The position numbers were made by a program, and so were the translations under genes. From contig JAKZAP010000021.1 in the NCBI GenBank assembly GCA_023053575.1, forward strand, positions 11,594,212 to 11,658,211: a stretch of 64,000 nt of DNA, in the 5' to 3' direction. Source of the DNA: Branchinecta lynchi. Taxonomy: Eukaryota; Arthropoda; Branchiopoda; Anostraca; Branchinectidae. This document shows, one piece after another, positions 13,101 to 28,100 of this stretch. The number at the start of each line of letters is the position of its first letter. The stretch's first letter is position 1. A model generated the notes under the pieces. That model saw only the letters and a program-made list of their open reading frames with translations. It had not been told where the DNA came from and made no database searches.

Positions 13101-16100
13101 CTATCTGCCATGAAAGTGTTTTCACTGAGGGAATTCCATAGCAGTACCGCTCGATTAGTGAAAAATTGGTTTCGCTTCTTGGTTGGAGCTCTCTCCCGGT
13201 AAAACTTCTTGGAGTGTCCACGGGTTCGGGTGTTCTGTTCTAGCCGGAACAGGTTGGTGTCCGTCTCCAAGAGTTTGTGTGCCATAATGACGTCACCACG
13301 GCTGCACGGTAGGAAAGGGTTATTGAACCGAAAGGATGTGGTTGCTCGTTCTTACAGGTACTGGTCCCAGAAGCTCGAATTTTCCACCTATGAAGAAAGC
13401 GAATTTGATATCTATTATTCTAAAACGCTATTCGTCACACATACTCATTTGGTATACTTGTTGGCATTGCAATCTAGATATACCTCCCCCCCCCCTCCGC
13501 CCACTCGGCTCAGGGACGACTGGGCCCACATTGCCCAGTGACTTAAACTTGACCACTGACGAATACAAGGATCAATTTAATTTCCAGGGAATTACACTAC
13601 CGGCTATGCATTCGATGATGGCAAGATGGATACCCTCAAACGAGAGAGGCACCTTAGGATCTTTCATCTTAGCAGGTACTGTTTATATAAGGCTATATAA
13701 ATATAAGGCTCATTTATAGTTGTTCGCTATGATGATTGATTTATAGTGTTTTAAAGTTTCCAGTATTCTTATTTATCGTCGTGTATATTTAGACGCATAT
13801 ATTGTCAGTAGTTGTTTATTATGGTCTTATTTCAATTTTTGTACTCTTCAACTTTTGAGGGCAATAAAAGAATAATAATAATAATAATAATATCTCTCTC
13901 CCCGCTGCAAAAGTTTAAACTAGCGCACAATGAAGCGCACCTTAATTCTTTACTCTTTGGAAAACAGCAAAAGCTGGAGTCGCTGAAGTTTTCAAAAGCC
14001 TATCCGAGAGGAAATAGTAATCCTGCATCAGTATGTTCTTTTATCTCCGCACTATCCTTTAATCAATAGTTTCGTTTTTGCAGATACCATGGTATCTGTT
14101 ATCACGGTTACTGGATCTGCAATTAGTCGTTTTTTGCAGTTACACATTTGTATTTTTACCCGAGTCTATTCAAATATATGAGAGAAGAAAAGCTCAAAGT
14201 GGTGTAATTTTATTATGTAGGAATGCAATTCGGCACCGTTATCGCCTTACCGTTATCAGGACTCCTGTGCGAGATCGAGTTAGATAACGGGTGTCCCTTC
14301 GTTTTCTACATATTTGACCTTCTTGGCCTATATGCCTTAATCTATACCGCCGAGCTTTCGTATATTTACCGGAGTTTGTTCAAATATATGAGAGAAGAAG
14401 AGCTCAAAGTGGTGTAATTTTATTTTGTAGGAATGCAATTCGGCACCGTTATTGCGTTACCGTTATCAGGACTCCTGTGCGAGATCGAGTTAGATAACGG
14501 GTGGCCCTTCGTTTTCTACATATTTGGCCTTCTTGGCCTAGTTTGGTACTCGTTATGGCACTACTGCGTGACGGATGGCCCGGGTGATCACCCGAGAATA
14601 GGAGCTGACGAGAAGGAATACATCCTGTCGCACGTGGGACATAAAAGAAAAACAGTATGTATTTTATAAGTATCCCTTCTGTCCAAGCCAACTGTGGATC
14701 GTATTACTCCGCTAGACGGATAGTCTGCTGAGATTTTCGAGGTCAAATAAATTCGAGGTTGGATACGCGTCCCGTACTGGAGCCTATACTATTTTCGTCA
14801 GAATTCAACCTGCTTATTCCATTGCCCAGCTTTTTTTGTCTTTATTTCACCATAGAAACTTCCAAAAGGGTAAACAGTATCTAAAAAGAAAGCCAGCTTC
14901 TTCTTCTTCAGTGTTGGTTTTCTTCTGAGATGATAGCGTGCAAGCTGCGTTGACAGTACACGAATTTTTTCTAGGGACTTTGTTACCGTTACCGTTACAG
15001 CATGGGACATAAAAGAAAAACAGTATGTATTTTATAAGTATCCCTTCTTGACCAAGGCGTCTGCGGATCATATTACTCCGCTAACGGATAAGCCAGCTGA
15101 GATTTATTTTAACTTTATTTAGACCCTTCTTCACAATGGTCCTCTTCAGGCTCCTCTTCTACCTTGAGGCTGAAGACATTTGACCCTTGCTAAGAAAAAA
15201 CGAAATATAGTTAGAATAAATGTCAGCTGACCCCCCCCCCCCCAAATGAATGATTAACTTTTTCTTCGAAACTGGAGGATCGTCAAGTATTTGAGCTCAA
15301 GATCGCGCCAACTGGCAATCGAATGTCTCCATAAATGTCTGTCTTGTTCCAACTCTTCTCTGACCACCTCTCATTGGATGAATTTAGTTCACCTTCCGCC
15401 CCCAAGACCCGCCCCCAAGACCCGCCCCTCCTCTTTTATCCGGCCTTGGGACAGGCTGCTCATTCGAGGTGAAGTTATTAGCCCTACTTTGATATAAAAA
15501 TGACACTAATATTTTCTATTTCATTTTAGAAAACGAAGACTCCCTGGTTGTCCATATTTTCATGTGTTCCCTTCTGGGCGATTTTTGTGGCACATGTAGG
15601 CAACAATTGGGGATTTTATACTCTGCTGACAGAGCTACCTACTTATATGAAGACAGTACTCCATTTCGACATTAAAGCTGTAAGTAAAATATTAGTTGCG
15701 TTTTTGCAGATACCATGGTATCTGATACCTCGGTCAAAAGGCATTTTTGCAGTTATCGTGGTATCTGGTCAGTTATCGTGGTATCAGATATTCAGATACC
15801 ACGGTCCGACCGTGGTAACTGGTCGTGGTATCTGAAAAGTCATCTCACTTTCATCAAGTTTTGTCAGATTGGTGAGAAAGAAGCTTAGCACTTAGTGATG
15901 TAACTGGATATCTGTTTTTCTTTTGCGATGACTTCGAAAAGTGCAATTTCGGCAATAGTCGTTTTTGCAGAGCACCCTGTATCAGATACCACGATAACTG
16001 TAAAAACGACTAATTGCAGATCCAGTAACCGTGGTAACAGATACCATGGTATCAGCAAAAACGCAACTATGGTATCTGAGCAGTCTCCGTGGTATCTGAA

Positions 16101-19100
16101 GATTCATCTGAAAGAGTCTATAGTTTTCTGTCAAATTGATGGGAAAGAAGTTATGTCACTCTAGATGTAAGTAGATATCAGTATTTCTTTTTCGATGATT
16201 TTTAAATGCGCAGATTTGGCAATTGTTGTTTTTGCAGAGCAACCGTATATCAGATACCACGGTAACTGCAAAAACGACTAATTACAGATCCAGTTTCCAT
16301 GGTAACAGATATCATGGTATCTGCGAAAACGCAACTAAGCTAAAAGCTTACTGTACCGCCAAATGGAATAATAAACAAATTGCCGTCTGCTTGGGTTGCT
16401 CTAGCTAGTCAAGAAGTAGTGACGCGGAAAATCCTTATGCAGCTTATTACACCGTTTGACAATGCTGAGCACAAGTGTCTTTGAGAAGTTAAAGTCTTTG
16501 ATTCATGTGAGCCGAAAAGGTGGGAGACATCATCATTTAATTGATGTGTCGAATTTTTACGAACGCACTGTTACCTTTGTTTTCCTCAAAATCCTCACGG
16601 TAGCCAACGCTATCCACAATTACTTGAACACAATTCACTCATCAAACCAATGGCGCTTTGTTTTCCTCAAAATACTCACGGTAGCCAACGTTATCCACAA
16701 TTACTTGAACACAATTCACTCATCAAAGCAAGTCCGCCATTGCCAATTAACTATTCATTCATCTCCTGGCGGTGGTCAAGAGTTATACCAAAATCTTCTA
16801 GAAGATTGAGTGGCGTGTAAGAGGATTTAAACAAGTAAGTATATCACCATGTGGACGTTTAGATATGTCGAAAGAAGAAATCGTCGGCCAGTTTGACATT
16901 TTTTGGTCTCGGAAGCTGAATATTATTTAGCTCAGTTTCAGAATCTTCAAGAAATCACCGTAACGAATTTAGTATGATTTACGACGTTTATTTATTGTGA
17001 TTTAGTAATCACAATCCTTAGTTCTTTAGACTTACGGGAATTAACAAGTATACCTATAATACTAACACATCCTACTTCCATAGTCACTCCATATATTTAG
17101 ACCCGGAGACCCCAATTTCGTACGATGCATTCTAACCCCTGACAAAACCGCGCTGATTTTCTCACTTGCCGTGTTTTGCTACCTTCGACGTGTGTCACGC
17201 TGTCGACGGTTGCCTGCGAGAAGTTTTTCCATCAGAAAAAACGGTTATGTAAATTGTTTCCGTGTTTTCGCTATAAGTCTACGGGTCTTGGAAAAGGCTT
17301 AAACAGCCAAAGCCGTGAGTCATTTGTTGAAAACACAAACTAGTTTTTAAAGTATTCCAATAGTTTAAAATACTGTAAGTTGAAGAGTAAATAGTGCGAG
17401 TTCGTCCTTTAAAGAAATTGATAAAGCAAAAAATTAGTTTGGTTTTTCTACATATTTCCCATATGTGTGCTACAATAAAAACATTTTGTTTGATCCGTAG
17501 TCAAACTATGATCCTAGCCTCCTCATGTCGTGCGCTTCCGACCCGCGCCGCTAAATGACCTAGCGGTCAAATCGAACCGTGGCTTCATCTTGGGTCTTGG
17601 AGGGGGGGGGGGGGGTCGTGCTAGAATCTTATTATATAACTCCTTTAAAATAGCGTCAACTCATAGCAACTTCGGTTTCCGTATGGAAATTTTTCACCTG
17701 AAACCGACCCAGACAAAGTGAGACAGGTTTTGACCCAGTTTCAGGTTAGTTTCTTCCTCAGATCGACCGACTTCGGCCTCCTCTCTTTCCGAGGTCGAAA
17801 TCGTCCAATTCCAAATCGCCTGAGCCGAAATTCCGGTCCATCCAATGAAGAAATTAACCTGAAATCAAGTCGAAATCTATTTCACGTTGTATGGGTCGAT
17901 TTCAGGCGAGAAATTTCTGTATGGGTCAAATCGCGACTGGTCACAGCTCTATTTATATCTGGGACGTAACTATACAAGCTAACAAGTACTTTTGTTTGAA
18001 TCACTGACGCATAAAAGCCTGGACTTCGGTAAGTAAGTAAGTAAGGGGCCTTGGACAACCCCAAATTTCAAAATCTAGAAGAGTGTCATAGATTGTGTTC
18101 CACCCTTCGAACAATAGTAACTAGTAATTATTATTTTCCTTCCAACCTCGTAAAAAGTTACTACGCTGACTGTCCCAACCTCGAAATAGTAACTATTTGC
18201 TTACCATGCTCGAGAGCGTCGTAAGCGTGGTAACTACGCATCTCTGGAACGTGATTGGCCGGATTTGCCCGTGGCATGATGTTCTGCTGGAACATAAAAA
18301 AAAATCGTTCTGCCTTGACGGCAGAATGCCAGAATTCGTGACGTCAGGCGTTGAAACTACGGTAAATAGGGTGGAACACGCACATAGAGGCAATTGCAAA
18401 AAATATGCAAATGAATGGAGTTGGAGTAAAAGTAAGAGTATATAGTTGACAGCTGGGATTTGGAAGCGAAAGATAACTGAAGCGGACATCTAGGAAATAT
18501 TACTTCCGTTTTTGCAGATACCATGGTTTCTGTTACCACAGTAACTAGAATTGTAATTAGTCGTTTTTGCAGTTACCGTGGTATCTGATATACGGTTGCT
18601 CTGCAAAACGACAATTGCCGAAATTGCGCTTTTCGAAGTCATCCCAAAAGAAAAATTTATGTTCAGTCACATCACTAAGTGCGAAACTTCTTTCCCATCA
18701 ATTTGATAAAAACTGATGAAAGTGAGAAGACTTTTCAGATACCACGATCAGTTACCACGGTCGGACCGTGGTATCTGAATATTAGATACCACGATAACTG
18801 GCTAGATACCACGATGCAAAAATGCTTTTTGACCGTGGTATCAGATACCATGATAACCGCAAAAACGACTTTAGACCGTGGTACCAGATACTATGGTATC
18901 TGCGAGAACGCAACTATTGAATTTGCAGTCATCATTGCCGTGAAACTCCTGAAGGCTTGACTGTACAGAAGCACCATATATTTGGAAGTCTGGAAGGTGA
19001 AGCCTAGAAGCCCGCTTGCGGGATATGATGCTACGAGCGTGTTCCACCCTACTTACCGTAGTTACTACACTGTAAAGAAAATCATGCAGTATTTGATACT

Positions 19101-22100
19101 GGGATTAATCTTGTCTCTAATGAGATAAGATTATCTCTAATTCGGATTAGTCTTATCCCAGTAGAGACAAGATTATCTCTAATTCGGATTACTCTTATCC
19201 CAGTAGAGATAAGATTAATCCCAGTAGCCAATACTGCAGTTGACTTTAATCCTTACTCGGAGAAACTTTTTACAGTGTACGCATGACGTCACGAATTTTG
19301 GCTTCTTTGCGTCAAGGCTGGAACGCAATTTTCTTTTTTCGCGAAAATATCAGTCCACGGGGTAATCCAGCCAATCACGTAACAGAGACCCGTAGTTACC
19401 ACGCTTACTACGCTCCCGAGCATGGTAAGTAAATAGTACTATTAGTTACTATTTCGAGAAGGTTGGAACGGTCAGCGTAGTAACTTTTCGTTAGGTTGGA
19501 ACAGAAATAGTAACTAATAGTTACTATTATTAGAAGGGTGGAACACACTCTACATTCCCTAGTATGCGGCATAGAATTGGACTACAACTAACTACATCGA
19601 ATTTAACAACTTGACATAATCACTCGTGCAAAAGTAAGGACTTACCTTCTGCATTGCACCACAATCACACTGATCAAAGGAGCGAAGGAATTTTGCTGGG
19701 AAATCACCCTTGTCCAGGCAGGTGGGTCCTTCAGCTCTGCTTTAGCAATTACTGTCTGTTAAAGGACCTGTCTTACCTGTAATACTAAAGCAACCTACTT
19801 CTATAATCACTCCATATATTTCTAAACCTGAGACCCCGATTTCGTACGGTACATTCTAACCCCTCTAACAAAACCACGCTGATTTTCTCTGCCGTGTTTT
19901 GCTATCTTCAATGTGTATCAAGTTGACGGTTGTCTGCGAGAAGTTTTCCATCAAACAACCGGTTATATAAATTGTTTCCCGGTTTTCGCTATAAGTCAAC
20001 GGGTCTCGCAAAAGGCTTAAAAAAGCCAAAAGCGTGGGTTATTTGTTGAAAGCACAGCCTAGTTTTAAAGTATAAAAATATTTTAAAACTCTGTAAGTTG
20101 ATGAGTAAATAGTGCAAGGGGCTCTTTAAATAACAACGCTTCATGCCCACCCGTGCAAGCCATACAAGACTCACCTAGAGCAGGTGCCTTCCCAACCCCT
20201 GGGATCCGTTGCGCACGCCCTGAAATTAGTTGATTACGTCTTGGAGTTCGACGGTTGGTCACCGGAACTCCTGCCAGGATTTGCACCATCATCACTTCCA
20301 TACGAAAAATTTGAGATTCCGTCATTACGATGAAAGTGCAGAAATTCCGGCCGGAAAATCCTGATGGTTTGTTCTCTCTGTTAGTTGGAAGCAAGCCTCC
20401 CGTTTCTGTATTTAGGACCATCAGTAGCTGCGTGCTTTGTCACGGGAGTTCTCACTGGTGGTTTCCGGTTTGCGGACTAACTAGAACCTGCTCGGAAGTC
20501 CGGCTTCAGCGAGGAGTTAGCAAGCTTTCATCAACTCACCGGTGAACCAAAAAACGCGTTATAAGAGAAGAACCGGGAAGTGACAAAACACCAGAGACGG
20601 ATTGCAACGAACGCAGCTAGTTATCTGTTTGTTTTTTTCCTTCTCTAGAATGGCCTGCTGTCAGCTGTCCCTTATCTTGCGATGTGGGTAATTGCGAACG
20701 TGACAAGCTGGATAGGTGACCACGCTAGAAAGAAGCGACTGGCAACCATGACAACTGTTAGAAAAATTTGTAATTCCGTCGGTGAGTTAAACACATTTTC
20801 TACTGGCAGCTTTTGGGGAATGGATGTTCCTAATGTCGCGAGATTCTGGATTGACTTTCAGCTAGCAAAGCTCATCCAAAAATCGTAGGAAACCTGTTTG
20901 AAGTGTCGCTTACCAGGTTTTATTTGATCCGCCGCAGGACTCGTGGAAGCTTGATATTCTAGAATTGCAGAAGTTCCGATACAGATAGATAGATAGATAG
21001 TTGATTACACGGAAGTCCTAGGGCATTGCAACGAAATTACGCGAACATCATACCTTGAATACAATCCACAAAAAAAAAACTATCTAAAAAGAAAATAATC
21101 TTAAATCTGGTACAAATGACTGACATTTTTTTTTTATTGACTGAGTGCCCTTTTGAATGAATCAAATGCTTTTGTTACGCCAAATTGACCAGACAAGAAA
21201 AAGATTAAAGGTTAAAGCATTCACAATACGTACATTTAAGCTTTCTGATCCTAGTGCACGTCATCGTAACACTCAAAATAAAACAACAGATTTACAAATT
21301 TACAAATAAACATTAATAAGTACGAAATACCAAAGAAGTATTTTTTTTTTTTTTTTATTATCAAACAGGGCAACAGCTTACAAAGTTCTAGGCCTTTTGT
21401 AGTTATTTTGGTATACCACTGGCATGTCTAGCGCTTTCCATAACTCTATTGCGTGTTAATAAAATTTTACCTTACCTTACCACACCTTAAGCTATTCCAG
21501 ATGCTCTGTGCTCCTGTTCCAACATTATTAATCGTCCGAGTTTTCTGATAGACTAGAAACACTGATTCTTCTAGAACCTTACCATCCACTTTTCATCCCA
21601 TTCACACTGCCCGAATATTCCCGCCAATTTTGAGCGTGTGTCACCCTTCTTACAGTAGTAACTTATTAGTTATTATTTTCGTTCCAACCACGTGAAAAGT
21701 TACTACGCTGACCCTTCCAACTTTCTCGAAATAGTAACTATTTGCTTACCACGCTCGGGAGCGTAGTAAGCGTGGTAACTACGATCTCTAGGGCCCGATT
21801 GGCCCGATTAACGCGTGGCTTGATATTTTGCCGAAAGTAGCAACAGAGAAGAAGCCATGAGCCGCGACGTCATGCGTAGTTACAACGTTAAGTGGTGCTG
21901 AACATGAGCTTTATGTTCCTCGCTTAAGTGAGACCGCAAGAAGCTTCACACCCTTGAAAATGGTCTGTAGGTTTGACGAAATAGCTGCCGTCTCAAGAAT
22001 CTCCGTCCTTACCTCGAACAGTAAAATCATATTTAACCGCAAGTGGCTTTTCTGCGCCCCACAGAAGACTGCGCCAGGGCCGGCCGGGCCCCCCTCCTTC

Positions 22101-25100
22101 CCTACGAGTTCAAATTCGCTTTCTTCATCCAAACACTCTTCATTGCGAAAAATAGCGTAGGAAAATGTCAATAAAAATTCACTAACATAACAAGTACATA
22201 ATATATTATTACTCTACATTATCTTCATGCAATGTACAATTTTGATTTCTTAATTTGGTCCATAATAAGTATTACTGATATTACGGTACTGTGAACACTG
22301 GCCGGCCTGAAATCGCGGTGTCGTTTCTTTCTAGTTATGTAGCGTTTGCGTGGAGAAGAACACCCGTCGAGTAGAAAGGAACTCCGGCCGACTTGAAAGT
22401 ATTCCGTTCGTGAAGAGACAAGAAAAAAGTATAGTGGGACAAGAATCTCTTTATGATGAAAGGAATTCTGGTCCACTTGAAAGGAATCTCGTCGGCGGCG
22501 CTGGTAAAAAGACAAAACAAGTCCAGCTAGCTTTTTTAGAGCAGCAGTCATCAGTACTGATTTAACAAATGGTCTCAAAACACTTTTTATGGCACTTGCC
22601 TTCCGGCCAAGTGCCATATACCGATCACATTTCCGTCGGTCTGTCGGTCGGTCGGTCAGTCCGGTGATTGCGAATTAGGGTACTTCCAGATATGCTAGGA
22701 CGATGAAACTTGGCAGGCGTATCATGGACCCGACCAAACTAACTTGGAAATAGTCACTTGCCCGATCCGACCATCGTGGGGGGAGAGGGAGGTGGTGGAA
22801 TCCGGAAAATAGGGACCGTAACTTTCAAACGGGTGATCGGATCGGAATGAAATTGATATCTCGAAAGATGTCGTGTCTCAGACGTCTCATTTCAAGTCCG
22901 GACCGGATCCGATGAATCTGGGAGGGGATTCGGAGGGTGGAATCGGAAATCGTGTGAAACTCTCAGAGTGGAGCGATCGGGATGAAACTTAATGGTAAGA
23001 ACAAGCACAAGCTCTAGATACGTGACTGACAGAACTGGACCAGATTCGGACACTGTGGTGGAGTTGGAGGGGCGTTCCGGAATTCCGGCGATCTGTATTT
23101 AATGTACTTCCAGGTGGGCTAGGACGATACAACTTGGCAGGCATATCAGGGACCCGACCAAACTAACTTGGAAATAGTCACCTGCCCGGTCCGACCATCG
23201 TGGGGGGGAGGGGAATGGGGCGGAATCCGGAAAATAGGGACATGCATAACTTTCGAACAGGTGATCGGATCTTAATGAAACTTGATATCTGGAAAGATCT
23301 CGTGTCTCAGATGTCTCATTTCAAGTCCGGACCGGAACAAATCTGGAGGGAGTCGGAGAGCAGAACCGGAAATCGTGTGAAACTCTCAGAGTGGAGCGAT
23401 CGGGATGAAACTTTGTGCGAAGAACAAGCACACGCTCTAGATACATCACTGACAGGACTGGACCGGATTCGGAAACTGTGGAGGGAGGTGGAAGAGGGTT
23501 CCGGAATTCAGGCGATCCGTAGTTAATGTACTTCCAGGTGAGCTAAGACGATTAAACTTGGCAGGCATATCAGGGACCCGACCAGATTAACTTGGAAACA
23601 GTCGCTTGCCCTATCTGACTATCGTGGGGGAAGGGGGAGACGACAGAATCCGGAAATTAGTAGCATGCATAACTTTCGAATGGGTTATCGGATCTTAACG
23701 AAATTTGATATCTTGAAAGACCTCATGTCTCAACATGCCCATATCATGTCCGGACCGGATCCGATAAACCGGAGGGGGGGTCGGAGGGGAGAGCCGGACA
23801 TCTCGTGTCCGGATTCGGGTACCGAGGGGGGGGGAAGGAGCTGTAGGGGGTGTCCAGAGTTCCGGTGATCGTGAGTTAAGGTACTTCCAGATGTGCTAGG
23901 ACGATAAAACTATGCTGGAGCATTAGAAACTTGACATCATTGGGTTAGACATCGTCATTCTCCGGACCGACCATACCTTAAAGAACTCATCTTAACCGCA
24001 AAGTACAACAAATTCTTTTAAGCAAAATTTACTTTTTCATGATCGCCATGAGCACATGCTCCTTTTTGTCTCAAAGGTTTTGCTTAGAAACTAATTTTTA
24101 GCACCCTTAAAGTGCGCATCGCAAACGAAAAGTAAAACAAACAGAAAAAACTTTTGACCATCACTTCGACCCTCTGACGCAGCCTAGCAAGTTTGGCACA
24201 TCTTAATCGGGAAAGGGAAAACAAGAGCTACGAGCTCATATGGCACTTGTTACGAGTAGGTGGTACACGAAAGTAGATGAGAACGTCTCGAAGTACACCC
24301 GCCATCCAAAAATGCGGTTCGGAAAGAGAAATAGGATATTTAGTTTCACTCACTTCTGAGCAGTTCCGGCATAATCTCGTATGATCTGCAGCATATGCGC
24401 ACGACTGTTCAAACTTCCAAGTTTCAGCCCAATAAATCCACTCGTTCGACCCCTAGACGTGTTACACCATTTCCGGTACTCCCTCCATCTTCCCCTACCG
24501 TGGTCGAATCTGGTTCGGACTCAAAAATGGATCGTCTAAAAAGCATCTGCTTTTATACCATCTATCAAGTTTCACTCAAATCTGATCATTTTTGGAAAAT
24601 TCCGGTACCCCCCCCCCCCCCACACACCGTTGGACCTCTGAAGCCTATTTACTATCCGCGTATCGTATCGACATGTACAACAAATCGCCTCCGCAGTTTG
24701 TAATAGCCTCCTCGCTTTAATATAATACGGTACGAACTCCCGGTATAAATAAATCGCAGGAAGCAACGTGACCTGATGACTCACTCGTGTCAATCCCAAA
24801 CCGGTTTTCTGGATTGGAGTAGGCGAGCTAATTAGTCCGGGAATCAACCCCGGTTGAAAAATAGTCGGAAAACAATGAACAAACAACAGTAAAGATTGAT
24901 ACGTAGAAAAGATCAGTGCGGTTTGATTTTAGCCAGTTTTAGCCGGCAAAAATCGGTTTTTATTAATAAAAGCCGATTAAAACCGCAGGTATGGTAAAAA
25001 TCAATTTTAGCCGGCAAAAACGGACCCCCCCCCCCCCTACCTTGACTGAATCCGTCCTTAAAACGAAATAACAAATCTAGGCCGCACAAGCTTGGCACTG

Positions 25101-28100
25101 TCGAACTTGCATCTCATTCGGTCCAACCGTTTGGTTTTTGTGCATGTCAAAATTTTCCAACCCCAACTCCCCCAACCATGGTCGCATACAGTTCTAACGC
25201 ATGTCTTACATGTCGAGTTCATAGATTCTTATCACCCATTAAGTTTCACTCGAATCAGACCACTCGTTCGCAGTTTGCAGCAGTTTCCATATTTCCCTTC
25301 CCTCGCTCCCCCCAAGATGCTGCCTGCAAGGTTTCATTCGCTTAGTACATCTGGAACTATTCTAACTCGCGACTACCGGAATTATAGGACCCCCCCCCCC
25401 CCCCAGAGCCCCGAAACCATCTGGCTCCGTCAGTTTCGTATATAGGCCTAATGCATGTTCTCCCAATTAAGTTCCGTCCCAATCCCTTTGCTTTAAGCGT
25501 TTTTTTAGTTCCCCCCCCCCATCCCCCGCAGGTATCGGACCTGATCCAGACTTGACACCGAACATCTGAGGCGATAGCTCTTTCGAACTGACAAGTTTCA
25601 TTTAAATCCGATCACCCGTTCAAAAGTTATGCATGCCACTAGATTCCGGACTCCCCATCCATCCACTCCCCCCACGATGGTCGGATCGGAGAAACGACTA
25701 TTCTCAAGTCAATCTGATCGGATCCCTTACATACCTGCAAAGTTTCATCATCATAGCACATCAAGAAGTACGCCGGACTCGCGGGATCACTAGAAGTCCG
25801 CCCCCCCCCTAACTCCCCCACAGTGTCCGGATCCGGTCCAGTTATGTCAATGACGTATCTAGGACTTGTACTTTTCTTCCCACCAAGTTTCATCCCGATC
25901 CCTCTACTCTAAGCGTTTGTCAAGATTTCCGGTTCCCTCCACCAGCTCCCCCCCCCCAGTGTCATCGGATCCGGTCCGGATTTAAAGTGGGACGTCTGAG
26001 ACACGAGGTCACCCTAAATATCAACTTTCATCAAGATCCGACCAACCGTTCGCAAGTTAAAAATACCCCAATTTTGGCTTCCCCGTCCCTCCACCCCCCC
26101 CCCAGATGGTCGGATCGGGGAAGTGACTATTTCCTATTTAATCTGGTAGGGTCCTTGACATGCTTGCCAATTTTCATTGTCCTAGCACATCAGGAAGCAT
26201 CGAACTCGCGGGATCACTAGAAATTAGGACCCCCCCCCCCCAACTCCCTCAAAGTGAGCGGATCTGTTCCGGTTATGTCAGTCAGGTATCTAGGACTTGT
26301 CCTTGTTCTTTCTACCATGTTTCATCCGAATCTCTCCACTCTAAGCCTTTTTCAAGATTTCCGGTTTCCCCTAAGCCAACTCCCCCCAATGTCACCGGCG
26401 TCTGAGACAAGAGGTCCTTCCATATATCAAGTTTCGTTAAGATCCGATGACCCGTTCGTAAGCTAAAAATATATAATTTTTCCTAATTTTCCGGATTCCC
26501 CGTCCCTCCACTCCCCTCAAGAGATCACCCTCAAGATTCATCGGATCCGGTCCGGACTTGAAATGAGACATCTGAGACACGAGATCTTTCCAGATATCAA
26601 GTTTCATTAAGATCCGATCACCCGTTCGAAAGTTATGGATGTCCCTATTTTCCGGATTCCGCCCCCTCCCCAACGATGGTTGGATCGGGCAAGTGACTAT
26701 TTCCAACTTAGTCTGGTCGGGTCCCTGATATGCCTGCGAAGTTTCATCGTCCTAGCTTGCGTGGAGGTGCCCAAACTATTATTTATGTTTCTTGACTATG
26801 TCCAGGTTAATCAGGTCGTCAATCTTTTAACAATATATACTCCCGCATTCGCTCCCTAATACATCCAATATTCCTGACAAGTTCCATTATCCTAACTTAA
26901 TGTAATTTGTTTAGATTATCCACTTTGTGTATTGTCCCGCATTCGCTCTCTCAGTCTTGGCTCAGTTGGTAGAGCGTTTGCTTTACAACTCAGAGGTTCC
27001 TGGTTCACTCACGCAATCGGGCAGCGCTCTTTTCGCTACGTTTCACTCTACTTTTGCTTTATAGTTTCCGGACTCCCGGATCCGGGGAAAGTCGGATTGG
27101 GGAAATGATTAATTGTAAGTTGATCTGGTCCGGTCCCTGATATGCCTGCCAAGTTTCATCGTCCTAGCTTATCTGGAAGTGCCCGAACTAGCAAAACCGG
27201 GACCGACAGACTGACTGACGGACAGAAATTACAATCGCTATATGGCACTTGGCCGAAGGGCAAGTGCCATACAAATACTTTTGACCATCACTTCCATCTA
27301 ACCCAGCCTTGCAAGTGCCATATGAGCGTCCAGCTCTTGTTTATTGGCTAGTGAATTTATGTCAGATTTCTTGTTTGAAGAATTTATTTTTTCCCTCTGC
27401 ATGTAAACATAAGGTGCGTTTTTTTTTTATGTAGTTTCGTTGTAGTTTCACTGTAGTTTGTCATACTTTTGTTTCAGTTATAAAGTACAGTATGCGGAAT
27501 GCACAAATAAAATGGTACACATATGTGCTTTCATAACTGAAAAAAAATTGCGTCAAACTACAGTGAAACTAAAACGAAACTACATAAAAAAAAAACAAGA
27601 GCTAGGAGCTCATATGGCACTTGTTACGAGTAGGTGATGCAAGAAAGTAGATGAGAATGTCACAAAATACCACCTTCAACCTCCCTAGGTTCGGACCAAG
27701 AATTAGGATATATAGCTGTCTTGCATATCTAGGTCATCAGATCTTATCACCCATAAAGTTTCACTCGAATCGGACCACCTGTTCGCAACCTAGGGAAGTC
27801 AGTAATTTCCGGATTCCCTAAACGGTCGGATCCAGGAACGGAAGTTTTCTTAGGGCATCATGTCGGGTTCTTAAGTCTATTTGGTCGGGTCAGTGATATG
27901 CCCGCCAAGTCTTATCGTTGTTGGGACATCTGGAATTGTCATAACTCGCGATCACTGGAATTCCCGCAAACCTCCTCCAACTTCCCCCAAAGAGCCCCGG
28001 TAAGAGCTGGTTCTGTCAAGAACGTGTCTACAAGGCTTATGCTTGTTTTTCCTACCTAATTCTATCCCCGATCCCTCGACTCTAAGCGTTTCGCGAGATT

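Noticed and set aside
14221..14417. Exon 5a as an alternative functional exon
   Set aside because: It has an acceptor but no donor before a stop codon, and lacks the conserved loop encoded by the second half of exon 5.
21960..22160. Small ORF pair at 21911-22171
   Set aside because: Overlapping open frames on both strands without start context, splice signals or similarity.
22225..22617. 130-codon minus-strand ORF
   Set aside because: Runs into the family A hairpin and has no family resemblance.
26945..27015. Functional tRNA gene
   Set aside because: The anticodon stem does not pair and the B box is imperfect; better called a SINE-like remnant.
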